The notes: generated by a model not told the origin, from the letters alone. A stretch of DNA of 64,000 bases from Shinella curvata (GCF_022899935.1 NZ_JALJCJ010000002.1:806001-870000), one strand, 5' to 3'. Shown: positions 34,806 through 46,052, counted from the stretch's first letter. Made by a program: numbers and translations.

Positions 34806-35792
34806 TTACCAGCGGTCGTGAACATGCGGGGCGACGAGACGGTAGTAGATCTCGCGCGTCGCTTCCATCACGTTCTCCGGGATGGCCGGAAGGCCGGCCG
34901 CCCTCGCGTTGGCCTCAGCCTGCCCGGCATTGCGGGCGCCGGGAATGACGACGCTGACGGCGTCCGCCATCAGGATCCAGCGCAGCGCGAAGGCCGCCAT
35001 GGTCTGGCTTGCCGGCACCAGCGCACGGATTTCCTCCACCGCCTGCAGGCCGGTCTCGAAAGGCACGCCCGCAAAAGTCTCGCCGACATCAAAGGCATCG
35101 CCGTTGCGATTGAAGTTGCGGTGGTCATCGGCGGCAAAGGCGGTGTCGCGCGTGATCTTGCCGGAGAGCAGGCCACTGGCCAGCGGCACACGGGCGATGA
35201 CGGCGACATTCCTGCGCGCCGCCTCCTTGAAGAACAGCTGCGCCGGACGCTGACGGAAGATGTTGTAGATGATCTGCACGCTGACGACGCCCGGATATTC
35301 GATCGCCTTCAGGGCCTCCTCGACCTTCTCGACACTGACGCCGTAATTGGCGATCTTGCCGGCGGCCTTGATCTCTTCCAGCGCGTGGAAGACCTCGGGG
35401 CGGTAGTATACATCCGTCGGCGGGCAATGCAGCTGCACGAGGTCGAGGCGTTCGACGCCTAGGTTTTTCAGGCTGCGGTCGATGAAGCCTTCGAGGTTTT
35501 GCTTGTTGTAGCCGTCGGCGACATGCGGCGAGAGCCGGCGGCCGGCCTTGGTGGCGACCATCGGACGCTGGCCGCCGCGATCCTTCAGCACATCGGCGAT
35601 GATCTTTTCCGAGCGGCCGTCGCCATAGACGTCGGCGGTGTCGATGAAGCTCATGCCGGCATCGAGCGCGGCATTGAGGGCGGCGCGACCGTCGGCCTCG
35701 CTGACGTCACCCCAGGCGCCGCCGATCTGCCAGGCGCCGAAGCCGATATCCGTGGTGGTAAAACCCGTGCGGCCGAATTTGCGATGTCTCAT
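34806..35792 (-). CDS. Aldo/keto reductase
   Basis: 328 residues from the ATG at 35792, with GGGAGA upstream. Typical AKR segments are FIDTADVYGDGRSEKIIADVL (catalytic Asp and Tyr), the lysine in VATKAG, and YGVSVEKVEEAL plus the C-terminal VVIPGARNAGQAEAN cofactor loop. It reduces a carbonyl compound with NADPH; the substrate is not predictable. It is downstream of hutD on the same strand (84-base gap), so it could be read through from the hut operon, but no role in histidine use is known. Confidence 0.88.
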   Translation of the reverse strand: MRHRKFGRTGFTTTDIGFGAWQIGGAWGDVSEADGRAALNAALDAGMSFIDTADVYGDGRSEKIIADVLKDRGGQRPMVATKAGRRLSPHVADGYNKQNLEGFIDRSLKNLGVERLDLVQLHCPPTDVYYRPEVFHALEEIKAAGKIANYGVSVEKVEEALKAIEYPGVVSVQIIYNIFRQRPAQLFFKEAARRNVAVIARVPLASGLLSGKITRDTAFAADDHRNFNRNGDAFDVGETFAGVPFETGLQAVEEIRALVPASQTMAAFALRWILMADAVSVVIPGARNAGQAEANARAAGLPAIPENVMEATREIYYRLVAPHVHDRW

Positions 35793-35876
35793 GAAAATGT
35801 CTCCCGGCAAAAATTGATGTGCCGGGAGGTAGCACTCCGCAGGGGTGCGGACAAGGAAATCGCTTGCGCCGATCGC

Positions 35877-36464
35877 TCAGGCGGGAGTGATTTCTACCAG
35901 ATAGAAGGCCGTCGTCTCGCCAGCGGCAAGCACATCGGCTTTCTCCGAGCCGCCGAGCACCAGGGCATCGAGCGGCTGGAGACCGATGAGGCCTTCCGTC
36001 GTGGAAACGCCGAGCGGTTCGAGCGCCAGCAGCAGGCGTTCGCCTGAAGATGACGGAAGCGCCATCGAGCCTGCCACGACATGATGCGTGAGCGTATGAC
36101 CGAAGACACCCCGCCGCGTCATCACGTTGAGATCGGTGATCGGGCCATTGGTCAGGCGCGCCGTGGTGGGCGCATCGGCCGGGAAGGGCAAAGGGGCGGA
36201 GGCCGGCGTCAGCAGCCGGTCGCCCAGACCTTCGATAGAGAGATCCATGCCATCGCCTGACAGCACCGCCAGCGTGCGGTCGATGCCGGGAAAGACCGAG
36301 AACGGCCCGTCGCTCGCCACCGTCGCCATGCTGACACGCCAGCCGAAATCCGAAAGGCCGGCGCCTTCCGGATGGACGATCACCTCGACCGTCTCGCCGC
36401 CGCCGTTCTTCCACGGCATGCGGCGATGATCGCTGTTGCGGAGAAGCCGGGCTTTCTTGTGCAT
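35877..36464 (-). CDS. hutD: HutD family protein
   Basis: 195 residues of the HutD family: MPWKNGGGETVEVIVHPEG near the start and FGWRVSMATVASDGPFSVFPGIDRTLAVLSG in the first cupin half. HutD proteins form a bicupin and are reported in Pseudomonas as modulators that set an upper limit on hut induction, perhaps by binding the urocanate-related inducer. It is the last gene of the hutI-H-G-U-D run, 42 bases after hutU. No enzymatic motif is evident. Confidence 0.93.
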   Translation of the reverse strand: MHKKARLLRNSDHRRMPWKNGGGETVEVIVHPEGAGLSDFGWRVSMATVASDGPFSVFPGIDRTLAVLSGDGMDLSIEGLGDRLLTPASAPLPFPADAPTTARLTNGPITDLNVMTRRGVFGHTLTHHVVAGSMALPSSSGERLLLALEPLGVSTTEGLIGLQPLDALVLGGSEKADVLAAGETTAFYLVEITPA

Positions 36465-36506
36465 GTCGTTCTCCTAAAACCGCTGCACACTTTTAGGCGA
36501 CATGCG

Positions 36507-38183
36507 TCAGTTGCCCAGGATGCCCGGCAGGCGCAGACCCTTTTCCTTCGCGCAATCGAGCGCGATGTCGTAGCCCGCATCGGCGTGACGCATGACGCCG
36601 GTTGCCGGGTCGTTCCACAGCACGCGGCCGAGGCGCTCGGCTGCCGCATCCGTACCGTCGGCGCAGATGACGACGCCCGAATGCTGCGAGAAGCCCATGC
36701 CGACGCCGCCGCCATGGTGGAGCGACACCCAGGTCGCGCCCGACGCGGTGTTGAGCAGCGCGTTGAGCAGCGGCCAGTCGGACACGGCGTCGGAACCGTC
36801 CTTCATCGATTCCGTCTCGCGGTTCGGCGAGGCGACGGAGCCCGAATCGAGGTGGTCGCGGCCGATGACGATCGGGGCCTTGAGCTCGCCGTTCTTGACC
36901 ATTTCGTTGAAGGCGAGGCCGAGGCGGTGACGGTCACCGAGGCCGACCCAGCAAATGCGTGCCGGCAGGCCCTGGAAGGCGATGCGCTCGGCGGCCATGT
37001 CGAGCCAGTTGTGCAGGTGCTTGTTGTCGGGCAGCAGCTCCTTGACCTTTGCGTCGGTCTTGCGGATGTCTTCCGGATCGCCGGAAAGGGCCGCCCAGCG
37101 GAACGGGCCGATGCCGCGGCAGAACAGCGGGCGGATATAGGCCGGCACGAAGCCCGGGAAGGCGAAGGCGTTTTCGAGGCCTTCTTCCTTGGCGACCTGG
37201 CGGATGTTGTTGCCGTAGTCGAAGGTCGGGATGCCCATGTCCTGGAAGGCGATCATTGCTTCGACATGTTCGCGCATCGAGGCGCGGGCGGCCTTTTCGA
37301 CGGCCTTCGGGTCGCTTTCGCGCTTTGCCTTCCACTCAGCCATCGTCCAGCCCTTCGGCAGGTAGCCGTTGATCGGGTCGTGGGCGGAGGTCTGGTCGGT
37401 GACCATGTCGGGGCGGATGCCGCGACGGACCATTTCCGGCAGGATTTCGGCGGCGTTGCCGAGCAGGCCGACGGACTTGGCCTCGCCGGCCTTCGTCCAG
37501 CGGTCGATCATGGCGAGCGCCTCGTCGAGCGTCTCGGCCTTTTCGTCGATGTAGCGGGTGCGCAGGCGGAACTCGATCGAATCCGGGTTGCACTCGACGG
37601 CAAGGCAGGAGGCGCCGGCCATGACGGCGGCGAGCGGCTGGGCGCCGCCCATGCCGCCGAGGCCGCCGGTCAGAACCCACTTGCCCTTGAGGTCGCCGTT
37701 ATAGTGCTGGCGGCCGGCTTCCACGAAGGTCTCGTAGGTGCCCTGAACGATGCCCTGGCTGCCGATATAGATCCACGAGCCGGCCGTCATCTGGCCGTAC
37801 ATGGCAAGGCCCTTCTTATCCAGCTCGTTGAAGTGGTCCCAGGTCGCCCAGTGCGGCACGAGGTTGGAGTTGGCGATCAGCACGCGCGGCGCATCCTTGT
37901 GCGTGCGGAAGATGCCGACGGGCTTGCCGGACTGCACGACCAGCGTCTCGTTTTCTTCGAGATCGCGGAGCGAGGCGACGATCTTGTCGAAATCGGCCCA
38001 GGTGCGGGCGGCGCGGCCGATGCCGCCGTAGACGACCAGTTCATGCGGGTTTTCCGCAACGTTCGGATCGAGGTTGTTCATCAGCATGCGCAGCGGCGCT
38101 TCCGTCATCCAGCTTTTGGCGGTGAGCTCGGTGCCGGTGGCGGCGCGGATTTCGCGGATGTTGTGGCGGGGATTGGTGGTCAT
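36507..38183 (-). CDS. hutU: Urocanate hydratase
   Basis: 558 residues, the usual length. The N-terminus ([22 protein letters not shown]) and the NAD-binding segment [18 protein letters not shown] are diagnostic, as is the late [15 protein letters not shown]. It adds water to urocanate to give imidazolonepropionate, using tightly bound NAD+ as electrophile. It sits between hutG (17 bases) and hutD in a compact operon. Confidence 0.97.
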   Translation of the reverse strand: MTTNPRHNIREIRAATGTELTAKSWMTEAPLRMLMNNLDPNVAENPHELVVYGGIGRAARTWADFDKIVASLRDLEENETLVVQSGKPVGIFRTHKDAPRVLIANSNLVPHWATWDHFNELDKKGLAMYGQMTAGSWIYIGSQGIVQGTYETFVEAGRQHYNGDLKGKWVLTGGLGGMGGAQPLAAVMAGASCLAVECNPDSIEFRLRTRYIDEKAETLDEALAMIDRWTKAGEAKSVGLLGNAAEILPEMVRRGIRPDMVTDQTSAHDPINGYLPKGWTMAEWKAKRESDPKAVEKAARASMREHVEAMIAFQDMGIPTFDYGNNIRQVAKEEGLENAFAFPGFVPAYIRPLFCRGIGPFRWAALSGDPEDIRKTDAKVKELLPDNKHLHNWLDMAAERIAFQGLPARICWVGLGDRHRLGLAFNEMVKNGELKAPIVIGRDHLDSGSVASPNRETESMKDGSDAVSDWPLLNALLNTASGATWVSLHHGGGVGMGFSQHSGVVICADGTDAAAERLGRVLWNDPATGVMRHADAGYDIALDCAKEKGLRLPGILGN

Positions 38184-38200
38184 TGGCTGGTTCTCCCGGA

Positions 38201-39001
38201 TCAGCGTGAAAGGGTGGAGGCGAGCGCCTCGAGACGGTTCAGGATGTCTTTCAAAGGAATGCGCAGTCGCGCGGCCTTCTCCTCGTCGAGGGCGAAGGGC
38301 GGGACTTCCGTGGCGAGATGGCTGACTTGCGCCAGTTCCATCTGGATGGCGTGCACGCCGGTTGCCGGCTTGCCGTAGTGGCGGGTCGTCCAGCCGCCCT
38401 TGAAGCGGCCGTTGAGAATGCTGGTATAGCCCTCGGCCGCGGCGCAGGCCTCATAGGTCGCCGTTTCGATCGCCTTGTCGCAGGTGCGGCCCATATCGGT
38501 GCCGACGTTGAAATCCGGCAGCCGGCCTTCGAACAGGAAGGGGATCAGCGAGCGGATCGAGTGGCAATCGTAGAGGATCGCCACGCCATGGATCGCCTTC
38601 ACCCGCTCGATTTCGGCGGCAAGGGCCGCGTGGTAGGGCGCGTGAAAATTGGCGAGCCGATAGGCGATGTCCGCCTCGGTCGGTGCCGCACCGTCCTTCC
38701 AGATCGGCTTGCCATCGAAATCCGTTTCGGGAACGAGGCCAGTGGTGTTCTGGCCGGGATAGAGGCTGACGCCGGCCGGATCGCGGTTGGCGTCGATGAC
38801 ATAGCGGTGGAACGTGGCGCGCACCGTCGTCACGTTCGGCAACAGGCCGTCGTAAAGACGCTCGATGTGCCAGTCCGTATCGGCGAGGATGCGGCCGTTG
38901 TCGTTGAGGCGTTCCCAGATATCGGCCGGGACATCCGTGCCGGTATGCGGAAAGGCGAGAATGACGGGCGAGGTGCCCTGGTGGAGTTCGAACAGCGCCA
39001 T
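38201..39001 (-). CDS. hutG: N-formylglutamate deformylase
   Basis: 266 residues of the N-formylglutamate amidohydrolase family: [12 protein letters not shown] at the start, then [41 protein letters not shown] and the metal/substrate tail TTRHYGKP. It performs the last step, formylglutamate to glutamate plus formate. Its presence with HutF shows the five-step pathway rather than the four-step route with direct formamide release. It begins one base before the stop of hutH ends (tight spacing). Confidence 0.95.
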   Translation of the reverse strand: MALFELHQGTSPVILAFPHTGTDVPADIWERLNDNGRILADTDWHIERLYDGLLPNVTTVRATFHRYVIDANRDPAGVSLYPGQNTTGLVPETDFDGKPIWKDGAAPTEADIAYRLANFHAPYHAALAAEIERVKAIHGVAILYDCHSIRSLIPFLFEGRLPDFNVGTDMGRTCDKAIETATYEACAAAEGYTSILNGRFKGGWTTRHYGKPATGVHAIQMELAQVSHLATEVPPFALDEEKAARLRIPLKDILNRLEALASTLSR

Positions 39002-39002
39002 C

Positions 39003-40538
39003 TTATGCCTCCAGCACGGGCAGGATGCCCTTCGTCACGGAAGCGGCGAGCGCGCCCGAGGAGACGAAGGTGCTGGCGGCGGCAAGATCCGGCGCCATGT
39101 AGCGATCTTCCTCCAGCGTTGCCACGACGGTGCGCAGCGCCGCCACGACCTTCTGCAGTTCCGGGCTGGTGGTGAGCGGCGCGCGGAAATCGATGCCCTG
39201 CGCGGCAGTCAGCGCCTCGATGCCGATGATGGCGGACAGGTTTTCCGTCATGCGCAGCAGGCGGCGCGCACCGTGGCAGGCCATGGAGACGTGGTCTTCC
39301 TGGTTGGCGGAGGTCGGCGTCGAATCGACCGAGGCCGGATGCGCCATCTGCTTGTTCTCGCTCATCAGCGCGGCCGAGGTGACTTCCGCGATCATCAGGC
39401 CGGAGTTGAGGCCCGGCTTCTTGGCGAGGAAGGCCGGCAGGCCGAAGGAGAGGGCGGGATCGACCAGCAACGCAATGCGGCGCTGGGAAATCGCACCGAT
39501 TTCGCAGACCGCAATGGCGATCTGGTCGGCGGCGAAGGCGACAGGCTCGGCATGGAAGTTGCCACCCGAGACAACGCTGTTGTCCGAGAGAACGAGCGGG
39601 TTGTCCGTCACGGCATTGGCTTCGATTTCCAGCGTTCGGGCGGCCGAGCGCAGAAGGTCGAGGCAGGCACCGTCCACCTGCGGCTGGCAGCGGATGCAGT
39701 AGGGATCCTGCACGCGCTCGTCGCCGGTAATGTGGCTTTCGCGGATGACGGAGCCGGCAAGCAGGGCGCGCAGCGAGGCGGCGGCATCGATCTGGCCCTT
39801 GTGGCCGCGCAGCGTGTGGATGTCCGGGTGGAAGGGCGCGGAGGAGCCCATGGCGGCATCGGTGGACAGCGCGCCGGTGGCAAGGGCCGCCTGTGCGGCG
39901 CGATGGGCGCGAAAGAGGCCGGCAAGCGCAAGCGCGGTCGAGACCTGTGTGCCATTGATGAGGGCAAGGCCCTCCTTGGCGGCAAGCACGACGGGCGCAA
40001 GGCCGGCCTTGGCGAGCGCTTCACCGCCGCGCAGCCGTTCGCCGGCATAGAAGGCCTCGCCTTCGCCGAGCATCACGGCCGTCATATGGGCGAGGGGGGC
40101 GAGGTCGCCGGAGGCGCCGACAGAACCCTGTTCCGGAATGACCGGGATGACACCCTTGGCCTGCATGGCTTCGAGGAGGCGTACGATCTCCATGCGCACG
40201 CCGGAGGCGCCGCGACCGAGCGATATCAGCTTGAGCGCCATGATCAGGCGCACGATGTTTTCGGCGAGCGGTTTGCCGACGCCGCAGCAATGCGACAGGA
40301 TCAGGTTGCGCTGAAGCGTCGCCACGTCAGCGGAAGCGATCTTGATCGAGGCGAGTTTGCCGAAGCCGGTGTTGATGCCGTAGACCGGTTCGTCGCCGGC
40401 GGCGATTTCCGCGATGCGGGCGGCGGCTTTCTGGATGCCGGCGTCGAAGGACGAATCGAGCTTTGTGGCCTCGCCCGTCCAGTAGATGGATTCAAGCGTT
40501 TTCAGGGGCACGGAGCCCGGGTGAAGGGTGATCGTCAT
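39003..40538 (-). CDS. hutH: Histidine ammonia-lyase (histidase)
   Basis: 511 residues. The self-forming MIO electrophile comes from Ala142-Ser143-Gly144 in [14 protein letters not shown]. Other signatures are [11 protein letters not shown] near residue 55 and [15 protein letters not shown] late in the protein. It deaminates L-histidine to trans-urocanate, the committed step. The gene is 41 bases downstream of hutI and one base upstream of hutG, in the main hut operon. Confidence 0.98.
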   Translation of the reverse strand: MTITLHPGSVPLKTLESIYWTGEATKLDSSFDAGIQKAAARIAEIAAGDEPVYGINTGFGKLASIKIASADVATLQRNLILSHCCGVGKPLAENIVRLIMALKLISLGRGASGVRMEIVRLLEAMQAKGVIPVIPEQGSVGASGDLAPLAHMTAVMLGEGEAFYAGERLRGGEALAKAGLAPVVLAAKEGLALINGTQVSTALALAGLFRAHRAAQAALATGALSTDAAMGSSAPFHPDIHTLRGHKGQIDAAASLRALLAGSVIRESHITGDERVQDPYCIRCQPQVDGACLDLLRSAARTLEIEANAVTDNPLVLSDNSVVSGGNFHAEPVAFAADQIAIAVCEIGAISQRRIALLVDPALSFGLPAFLAKKPGLNSGLMIAEVTSAALMSENKQMAHPASVDSTPTSANQEDHVSMACHGARRLLRMTENLSAIIGIEALTAAQGIDFRAPLTTSPELQKVVAALRTVVATLEEDRYMAPDLAAASTFVSSGALAASVTKGILPVLEA

Positions 40539-40579
40539 GGTTCATTTCCCGATGCAGCCTGCGGCTGCGCAAAGAGCGA

Positions 40580-41803
40580 TTATTGTCCGCTGCGGATACG
40601 GGCAAACATGGGGTTGAAGCCCATGCGATAGACCAGTTCCGCCGGCCTGCCGATGTCCCAGAGGACGAAATCGGCCCACTTTCCGGCTTCAAGCGTCCCC
40701 ACTTCATCGACCAGACCCAGCGCGCGCGCAGCCTCGCGCGTCGTGCCGGCAATGCAATCCTCGACGGTCATGCCGAAGAGGGTTGCCGCCATGTTCATGG
40801 TCAGAAGCAGAGAGGTGAGCGGCGAGGTGCCGGGATTGCTATCGGTGGCGACGGCCATTTTCACGCCGTGCTTGCGGAAGAGATCGACCGGCGGCTTCTT
40901 CGTCTCGCGGATGAAGTAGAAGGCGCCCGGCAGAATGACGGCGACGGTGCCGGCCTTGGCCATGGCGGCAGCACCCGCATCGTCGGTATATTCGAGGTGA
41001 TCGGCCGACAGTGCGCCGTAAGAGGCGGCAAGGGCTGCGCCGTGCAGGTTGGAAAGCTGGTCTGCGTGCAGTTTTACGCGCAGGCTATGCGCCTTGGCGG
41101 CATCAAAGACCCTTGCCATCTCTTCGGTCGAAAAGGCGATACCCTCGCAGAAGCCGTCGACGGCATCGGCAAGCCCTTCGGCTGCGACCGCTGGCAGCAT
41201 CTCGTTCACGACCTTGTCGATATAGGCAGTCTTGTCGCCGTTCATTTCCGACGGCAGCGCATGAGCACCGAGGAAGGTGGTGCGAACGGTGACGTCGCGC
41301 TCTTCAGCGACCCGGCGGGCGGCGCGCAGCGACTTCAGTTCGTTTTCTGTGTCGAGGCCGTAGCCCGACTTCAGTTCGACGGTCGTCACACCCTCGGCGA
41401 TCAGCGCGTCGAGGCGGGGCAGGGTCTGGCGCACGAGGTCGTCCTCGCTGGCGGCGCGCAATGCCTTGACGGACGAGACGATGCCGCCGCCGGCCCGCGC
41501 GATCTCCTCATAGGAGGCGCCGGCAAGGCGAAGCTCAAATTCGTGGGCGCGGTCGCCGGCATGAACCAGGTGGGTGTGGCAGTCGATGAGGCCCGGCGTA
41601 ATCCACCGGCCTTCGCAATCGATCGTTTCCGCAGCGGTGAATTCGGCTGGCAGGTCGGCTTCGGGGCCGGCAAAGGCGATGCGGCCGTCAACGACGGCGA
41701 TAGCGCCGCTTTCAACGATGCCGAGGCCCGGCAGGCTCTCCTTCAGTGTCGCGAGCCGTGCATTGCGCCAGACGCGGGCCGTGTTCTTTTCCGTTGCCGT
41801 CAT
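40580..41803 (-). CDS. hutI: Imidazolonepropionase
   Basis: 407 residues from the ATG at 41803, with AAGAGG upstream; the frame runs 42 codons further, through the operator region, without coding sense. It has the amidohydrolase metal motif [20 protein letters not shown], then [22 protein letters not shown] and the late [12 protein letters not shown]. It hydrolyses imidazolonepropionate to formiminoglutamate. It is the first gene of the minus-strand hut operon and lies directly next to the HutC operator. Confidence 0.97.
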   Translation of the reverse strand: MTATEKNTARVWRNARLATLKESLPGLGIVESGAIAVVDGRIAFAGPEADLPAEFTAAETIDCEGRWITPGLIDCHTHLVHAGDRAHEFELRLAGASYEEIARAGGGIVSSVKALRAASEDDLVRQTLPRLDALIAEGVTTVELKSGYGLDTENELKSLRAARRVAEERDVTVRTTFLGAHALPSEMNGDKTAYIDKVVNEMLPAVAAEGLADAVDGFCEGIAFSTEEMARVFDAAKAHSLRVKLHADQLSNLHGAALAASYGALSADHLEYTDDAGAAAMAKAGTVAVILPGAFYFIRETKKPPVDLFRKHGVKMAVATDSNPGTSPLTSLLLTMNMAATLFGMTVEDCIAGTTREAARALGLVDEVGTLEAGKWADFVLWDIGRPAELVYRMGFNPMFARIRSGQ

Positions 41804-41833
41804 GGTGATTGCCTCTTCCCTGTGATGGAGATA

Positions 41834-41845
41834 ATGTATATACAT
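41834..41845. promoter_or_regulatory. HutC-type operator in the hutI/hutF divergent region
   Basis: A perfect 12-bp palindrome ATGTAT-ATACAT, the TGTATATACA core described for HutC repressor sites in Pseudomonas. It lies 31 bases from the hutI ATG and 74 bases from the hutF ATG, so one bound repressor could control both directions. Induction by urocanate is inferred from the HutC family. Confidence 0.75.
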
Positions 41846-41918
41846 AATAACGCCGGACGCAAGCGCCAATTTACCGAGCGGGCGTCGGCATCGACAAACG
41901 GGAAGGGAGGGGCGGGCC

Positions 41919-43265
41919 ATGGCCGTCATTCATGCAAAGCAGGCGTTGCTTGCCAATGGTTGGGCGCAGGATGCGCGGATCGCGATCGAAGGCGGCCGCA
42001 TCGCATCGCTGGAAACCGGTGCCGCCGCACAGGCAGGCGACGAGCGCCACGACACGATTGTCGCCGGCATGCCCAACCTGCACAGCCACGCATTCCAGCG
42101 TGGCATGGCGGGGCTCGCGGAAATGCGCGGGCCGGGCAGCGACAGTTTCTGGAGCTGGCGCAATGTCATGTACCGCTTCGCGCTTTCCATGACGCCCGAC
42201 GATGTGGAGGCCGTAGCCGCCCAACTCTACGTCGAGATGCTGGAGGCCGGCTTCACCCGCGTCGGCGAATTCCACTATCTGCACCACGACAAGGATGGTG
42301 GCCACTATGCAGACATCGCCGAGATGGCCGCGCGCATCGCCTCGGCTGCCTCCGAGACCGGCATCTCGCTGACGTTGCTGCCCGTCTTCTATGCGCATGC
42401 CGGCTTCGGCGGCACCGCGCCGGGCGAGGGGCAGCGCCGGTTCATCAACGACCGTGAATCCTACGTCCGCCTGCTGGAGCGTTGCCGTTCGCTGACGGAT
42501 GCGTTGCCGGCGGGCATCACCGGCGTTGCCCCGCATAGTCTGCGCGCCGTGACGCCGGACGAGCTTTCCGCCGTCGTGGCGATGGCTGGCGACAAACCGA
42601 TCCACATCCATATTTCCGAGCAGGTCAAGGAAGTCGAGGACAGCATCGCCTGGTCCGGGCGCCGGCCGGTCGAATGGCTGCTCGACAACCAGGATGTCGA
42701 TGGCCGCTGGTGCTTCATCCACGCCACGCACATGACGCAAGCCGAAACGCGCGGCATGGCGCAGGCCGGCGCCATTGCGGGCCTTTGCCCGATCACCGAA
42801 GCCAATCTCGGCGACGGCACGTTCCCGGCATCGGAATTCTTTTCTGACGGCGGCCGCTTCGGCGTCGGCTCTGATTCCAATGTGCTGATCGGTTTGCCGG
42901 ATGAGTTGCGCCAACTCGAATATTCGCAGCGCCTGCTTCACCGCGCCCGCAATGTACTGGCCGCGCCCGGCGGCTCCACCGGCCGTGCGCTTTTCGACGG
43001 TGCGCTTGCCGGTGGTGCTGCGGCGCTTGGCGGGAAGGCGGGAATCACGGCCGGCAACGCGGCCGACTTCGTCAGCCTCAAAACCCGGCACGGCCTTGAT
43101 CTTTCCGCGGATATGTTGCTCGACAGCTGGATCTTCGCCAACGGCGCGGATGTCGATTGCGTCTGGGTGAATGGCCGCAAGCAGGTCGAACGCGGCCGCC
43201 ATGTGGCGCGAGAGGCGATCGGCCGACGCTTCACCGCAACCATGCGGGCGCTTGCCGAGGCTTGA
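41919..43265 (+). CDS. hutF: Formimidoylglutamate deiminase
   Basis: 448 residues of the amidohydrolase superfamily. It contains the metal motif [16 protein letters not shown], the [15 protein letters not shown] segment typical of Hut[15 protein letters not shown], and [10 protein letters not shown] with the final metal aspartate. It converts formiminoglutamate to formylglutamate and ammonia, supplying the HutG substrate. It is transcribed divergently from hutI and is followed 19 bases later by hutC. Confidence 0.95.
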   Translation: MAVIHAKQALLANGWAQDARIAIEGGRIASLETGAAAQAGDERHDTIVAGMPNLHSHAFQRGMAGLAEMRGPGSDSFWSWRNVMYRFALSMTPDDVEAVAAQLYVEMLEAGFTRVGEFHYLHHDKDGGHYADIAEMAARIASAASETGISLTLLPVFYAHAGFGGTAPGEGQRRFINDRESYVRLLERCRSLTDALPAGITGVAPHSLRAVTPDELSAVVAMAGDKPIHIHISEQVKEVEDSIAWSGRRPVEWLLDNQDVDGRWCFIHATHMTQAETRGMAQAGAIAGLCPITEANLGDGTFPASEFFSDGGRFGVGSDSNVLIGLPDELRQLEYSQRLLHRARNVLAAPGGSTGRALFDGALAGGAAALGGKAGITAGNAADFVSLKTRHGLDLSADMLLDSWIFANGADVDCVWVNGRKQVERGRHVAREAIGRRFTATMRALAEA

Positions 43266-43284
43266 GCCCGCATCGAAAGGCGCT

Positions 43285-44091
43285 ATGACTTTCCCACCGG
43301 GCGATTCCGCGCCCGGCAAGCCGGAGGCCATCATTTCCACCGACGAGGACACGACGCGAACCGAAGCCAGAGAGCCTTCGCTGCACCGCCGCATCCTGGA
43401 GGATGTGGAAGGCAGGATTCTCTCGGGCGAGTGGCCGCCGGGCCACCGCATTCCTTTCGAGCACGAACTGACAGAGTATTACCAGTGCTCGCGCATGACG
43501 GTGAACAAGGCGATCACCGAACTCGTCAAGCGCGGCCTCATCGAGCGCCGGCGCAAATCGGGCAGCTATGTCACACATCCGCACGCCCAGTCCGCCGTGC
43601 TGGAAATTCACGACATTCGCCTCGAAGTCGAATCGCTCGGCCTGCCTTATCGCTATGAACGGCGCACGCGTATCGACCGTGCGGCGAAGGCGGGCGACCG
43701 CCGCCTGATGGAGCTTGCCGATTCAGCACGGGTGACGGAGATCTCTGTCCTTCATTTCGCGGGCTCCCAGCCGTTCTGCCTGGAGGAGCGCCTGATCAAT
43801 CTTGCGGCGGTGCCGGAGGCTCTTGAGGAAACGTTCGACGATCTCTCTCCCGGCGCCTGGCTGATGAGCCGCGTGCCGTGGAGTGCCGCCGAGCACCGCA
43901 TCCGCGCCGTCGGCGCCGATGCCCGTACCGCCGAACTGCTGGCGATTGCGCCGGGCACGGCCTGCCTCGTTGTCGAGCGCCGCACCTGGAGCGGCGGCGC
44001 CTACATCACCCATGTGCGGCTGACCTATCCGGGCGAAAAACACGAACTCGTTGCCGAATTCGCCCCGAACCATCCCAAGCAGATCGCCTGA
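43285..44091 (+). CDS. hutC: Histidine utilisation repressor (GntR/HutC family)
   Basis: 268 residues from the ATG at 43285 (AAAGG upstream). The GntR winged helix is HRRILEDVEGRILSGEWPPGHRIPFEHELTEYYQCSRMTVNKAITELVKRGLIERRRKSGSYV in parts (about residues 33-95), followed by a UTRA ligand domain with WLMSRVPWSAAEHRIRAVGAD. It represses the hut genes until urocanate binds. It is co-transcribed with hutF, so it is autoregulated through the operator at 41834. An N-terminal extension of about 30 residues is longer than usual. Confidence 0.92.
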   Translation: MTFPPGDSAPGKPEAIISTDEDTTRTEAREPSLHRRILEDVEGRILSGEWPPGHRIPFEHELTEYYQCSRMTVNKAITELVKRGLIERRRKSGSYVTHPHAQSAVLEIHDIRLEVESLGLPYRYERRTRIDRAAKAGDRRLMELADSARVTEISVLHFAGSQPFCLEERLINLAAVPEALEETFDDLSPGAWLMSRVPWSAAEHRIRAVGADARTAELLAIAPGTACLVVERRTWSGGAYITHVRLTYPGEKHELVAEFAPNHPKQIA

Positions 44092-44093
44092 CG

Positions 44094-46052
44094 TCAGGCG
44101 CCGCCGGCAAACTGTTCCGCCCTGATCGTTTCGTAATACGGGGCGAGTGTCGGGTTCGCCTGGGGCAGCGTATCGAAGGACGGATCGTCCGCTGTCAGGT
44201 GCCCGGCATATTTATCCTCGATGAAGCGTGCATGCGTTGCCTTTGCCTCATCCGGCAGGTTGCGCACCGCGGTGAAGACGGGGGCGGCGCTCGTGCGGCC
44301 TTTCACGGTGATGCGGTCGAGTTCGAGCACGGCGAAATGCGGGGCGGCGAGCTGTGCCGTGCGCTCGCCGATCAAGAGCGGCACGCCGTAGTTCTTCGAA
44401 GCGCCTTCGAGACGTGAGGCGAGATTCACCGCGTCGCCCAGCACGGAATAATCGAATCGCTGGGAAGACCCCATGTTGCCGACCACGCAATCGCCGGTGT
44501 TGATGCCGATGCCGATGCGCAGCGCGTAATAGGCGGCGCCGACGGCTGCCGCCTCCGCGCGAAGCTCGATATTGAGCGCCTTCATGGCATCGAGCATGTC
44601 GAGCGCCGCCGCGACGGCATGCTGGGCATGCTCGTCATCGTCGAGCGGCGCGTTCCAGAAGGCCATCAGGCAGTCGCCGATATATTTGTCGATCGTTCCA
44701 CCATGCTTCAACACGATGTCGGAGAGCGGGGTCAGCAGCCGGTTGATCAGCGTCGTCAACTGCTCCGGATCGTCCTTGAGGGCTTCGGCGATGGTGGTGA
44801 AGCCGCGCACGTCGCAGAACAGGATGGAGAGGATGCGCCGTTCGCCACCGAGCTTCAGCTGCGACGGATCGCGCGCCAGCCGCTCGACGAGGGCCGGCGA
44901 CAGATATTGCGAGAACGCGCGCACGATTTCGCGCCGTTGCCGGCGCTCCTCCGCATAATCGAAGGCCGTCTGGCCCACGGCGACGAAGAGCAGCGCGAGC
45001 GTGGGACCAACCGGCGAAACGAAAACATTGGCCTCCCGGATCAGAACGAAGCTGAGCAAGCCGAGGAGCAAGGTGGCGAAGAGACTGAGCGCGACCGTTT
45101 CCCAGCGCGTCGCGCGGCGTACGAAAACGGCGGATATCAGCGCGGCAAGCGCAATGGCGCCGATGGCGGCCGGCGGGCCGGCCTGCCGGATAGCGGCCCC
45201 CGCCGTCAGGTTGTCGAAGATCGTCGCCTGAATTTCCGCCCCGGGCACCAGTTGGCCGGTATGCACGGTATAGGAGGTCGCGAAGGCGTCCGCGCCTCCC
45301 GAATTGATGACGGGCGCATTTTGCAGGCTGAGGCCGACAATCACCACGCGGTCCTTGAACGTATCCTTCGGCAGCATGTTTTCCGGATCGAGCGCCTGAT
45401 AGTAGGAGACCGTCGGATAGCTGCGCGAGGGGCCGAAGGATTGCAGCAGCTTGCCGTCGGGCGAGACCGCCGCCCGTCCGGCAATGCGGGCGAGCGATCG
45501 TGCGAAACCGTCCTCGTAACGCGGCAATTCCCGGAAAACCCCGTCGCCGCCAAGCGTTATCGAGGCGATGCCGGTCACGGCACCGGTCGCGGTGAAGGCG
45601 GGAAGTGGCGTGATGCGCAGCAGCTGGTCGGCTTGCGGCGTGACGATCATGCTCTCGTCTCCCGCCAGCACGACATCCGGGCCGAGCGCCTTCGCGAGGG
45701 CCGCGTCAGAAGCCGGATTGGAGGGCTCGGCGAAGATGATGTCGAGGCCGATGGCGGTGGCCCCGGCCCGGCGAAGGCCTTCGATCAGGCGGGCATGCAG
45801 CTCGCGTGGCCAGGGCCATTGCGCGTTGATTTCGGCAAGCGAAGGCTCGTCGATCGCCACAATGATCGGGCTGTCCGCCGGCGGACCGGGTGCATCGAGC
45901 GTCGAAAGATAGTCGAAGGCGCGCAGATCCGCGAGCGACCAGGCGGGAAGCCGCGCCAGCGCCGAGACGAGCGCGATGACCGCGAGGGTCAGCATCGCCA
46001 GCCGCCGCGAGCGCTGCGACCAGCGGCCTGGAAGACGAACGGCAAGGGTCAT
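44094..46052 (-). CDS. CHASE2-domain class III adenylate/guanylate cyclase
   Basis: 652 residues. After one N-terminal membrane segment comes a large extracytoplasmic CHASE2 domain (about residues 45-290; ILVAIDEPSLAEIN-like and IGLDIIFAEPSN). Three membrane helices follow (about 300-370), then a class III cyclase domain. Metal aspartates are Asp414 (FCDVRGFT) and Asp460 (DKYIGDC). Lys456 and the Asp of FDYSVLGDAVNLASRLE fit ATP use. It would make cAMP in response to an unknown periplasmic signal. It converges on hutC with two bases between stops. Confidence 0.92.
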   Translation of the reverse strand: MTLAVRLPGRWSQRSRRLAMLTLAVIALVSALARLPAWSLADLRAFDYLSTLDAPGPPADSPIIVAIDEPSLAEINAQWPWPRELHARLIEGLRRAGATAIGLDIIFAEPSNPASDAALAKALGPDVVLAGDESMIVTPQADQLLRITPLPAFTATGAVTGIASITLGGDGVFRELPRYEDGFARSLARIAGRAAVSPDGKLLQSFGPSRSYPTVSYYQALDPENMLPKDTFKDRVVIVGLSLQNAPVINSGGADAFATSYTVHTGQLVPGAEIQATIFDNLTAGAAIRQAGPPAAIGAIALAALISAVFVRRATRWETVALSLFATLLLGLLSFVLIREANVFVSPVGPTLALLFVAVGQTAFDYAEERRQRREIVRAFSQYLSPALVERLARDPSQLKLGGERRILSILFCDVRGFTTIAEALKDDPEQLTTLINRLLTPLSDIVLKHGGTIDKYIGDCLMAFWNAPLDDDEHAQHAVAAALDMLDAMKALNIELRAEAAAVGAAYYALRIGIGINTGDCVVGNMGSSQRFDYSVLGDAVNLASRLEGASKNYGVPLLIGERTAQLAAPHFAVLELDRITVKGRTSAAPVFTAVRNLPDEAKATHARFIEDKYAGHLTADDPSFDTLPQANPTLAPYYETIRAEQFAGGA

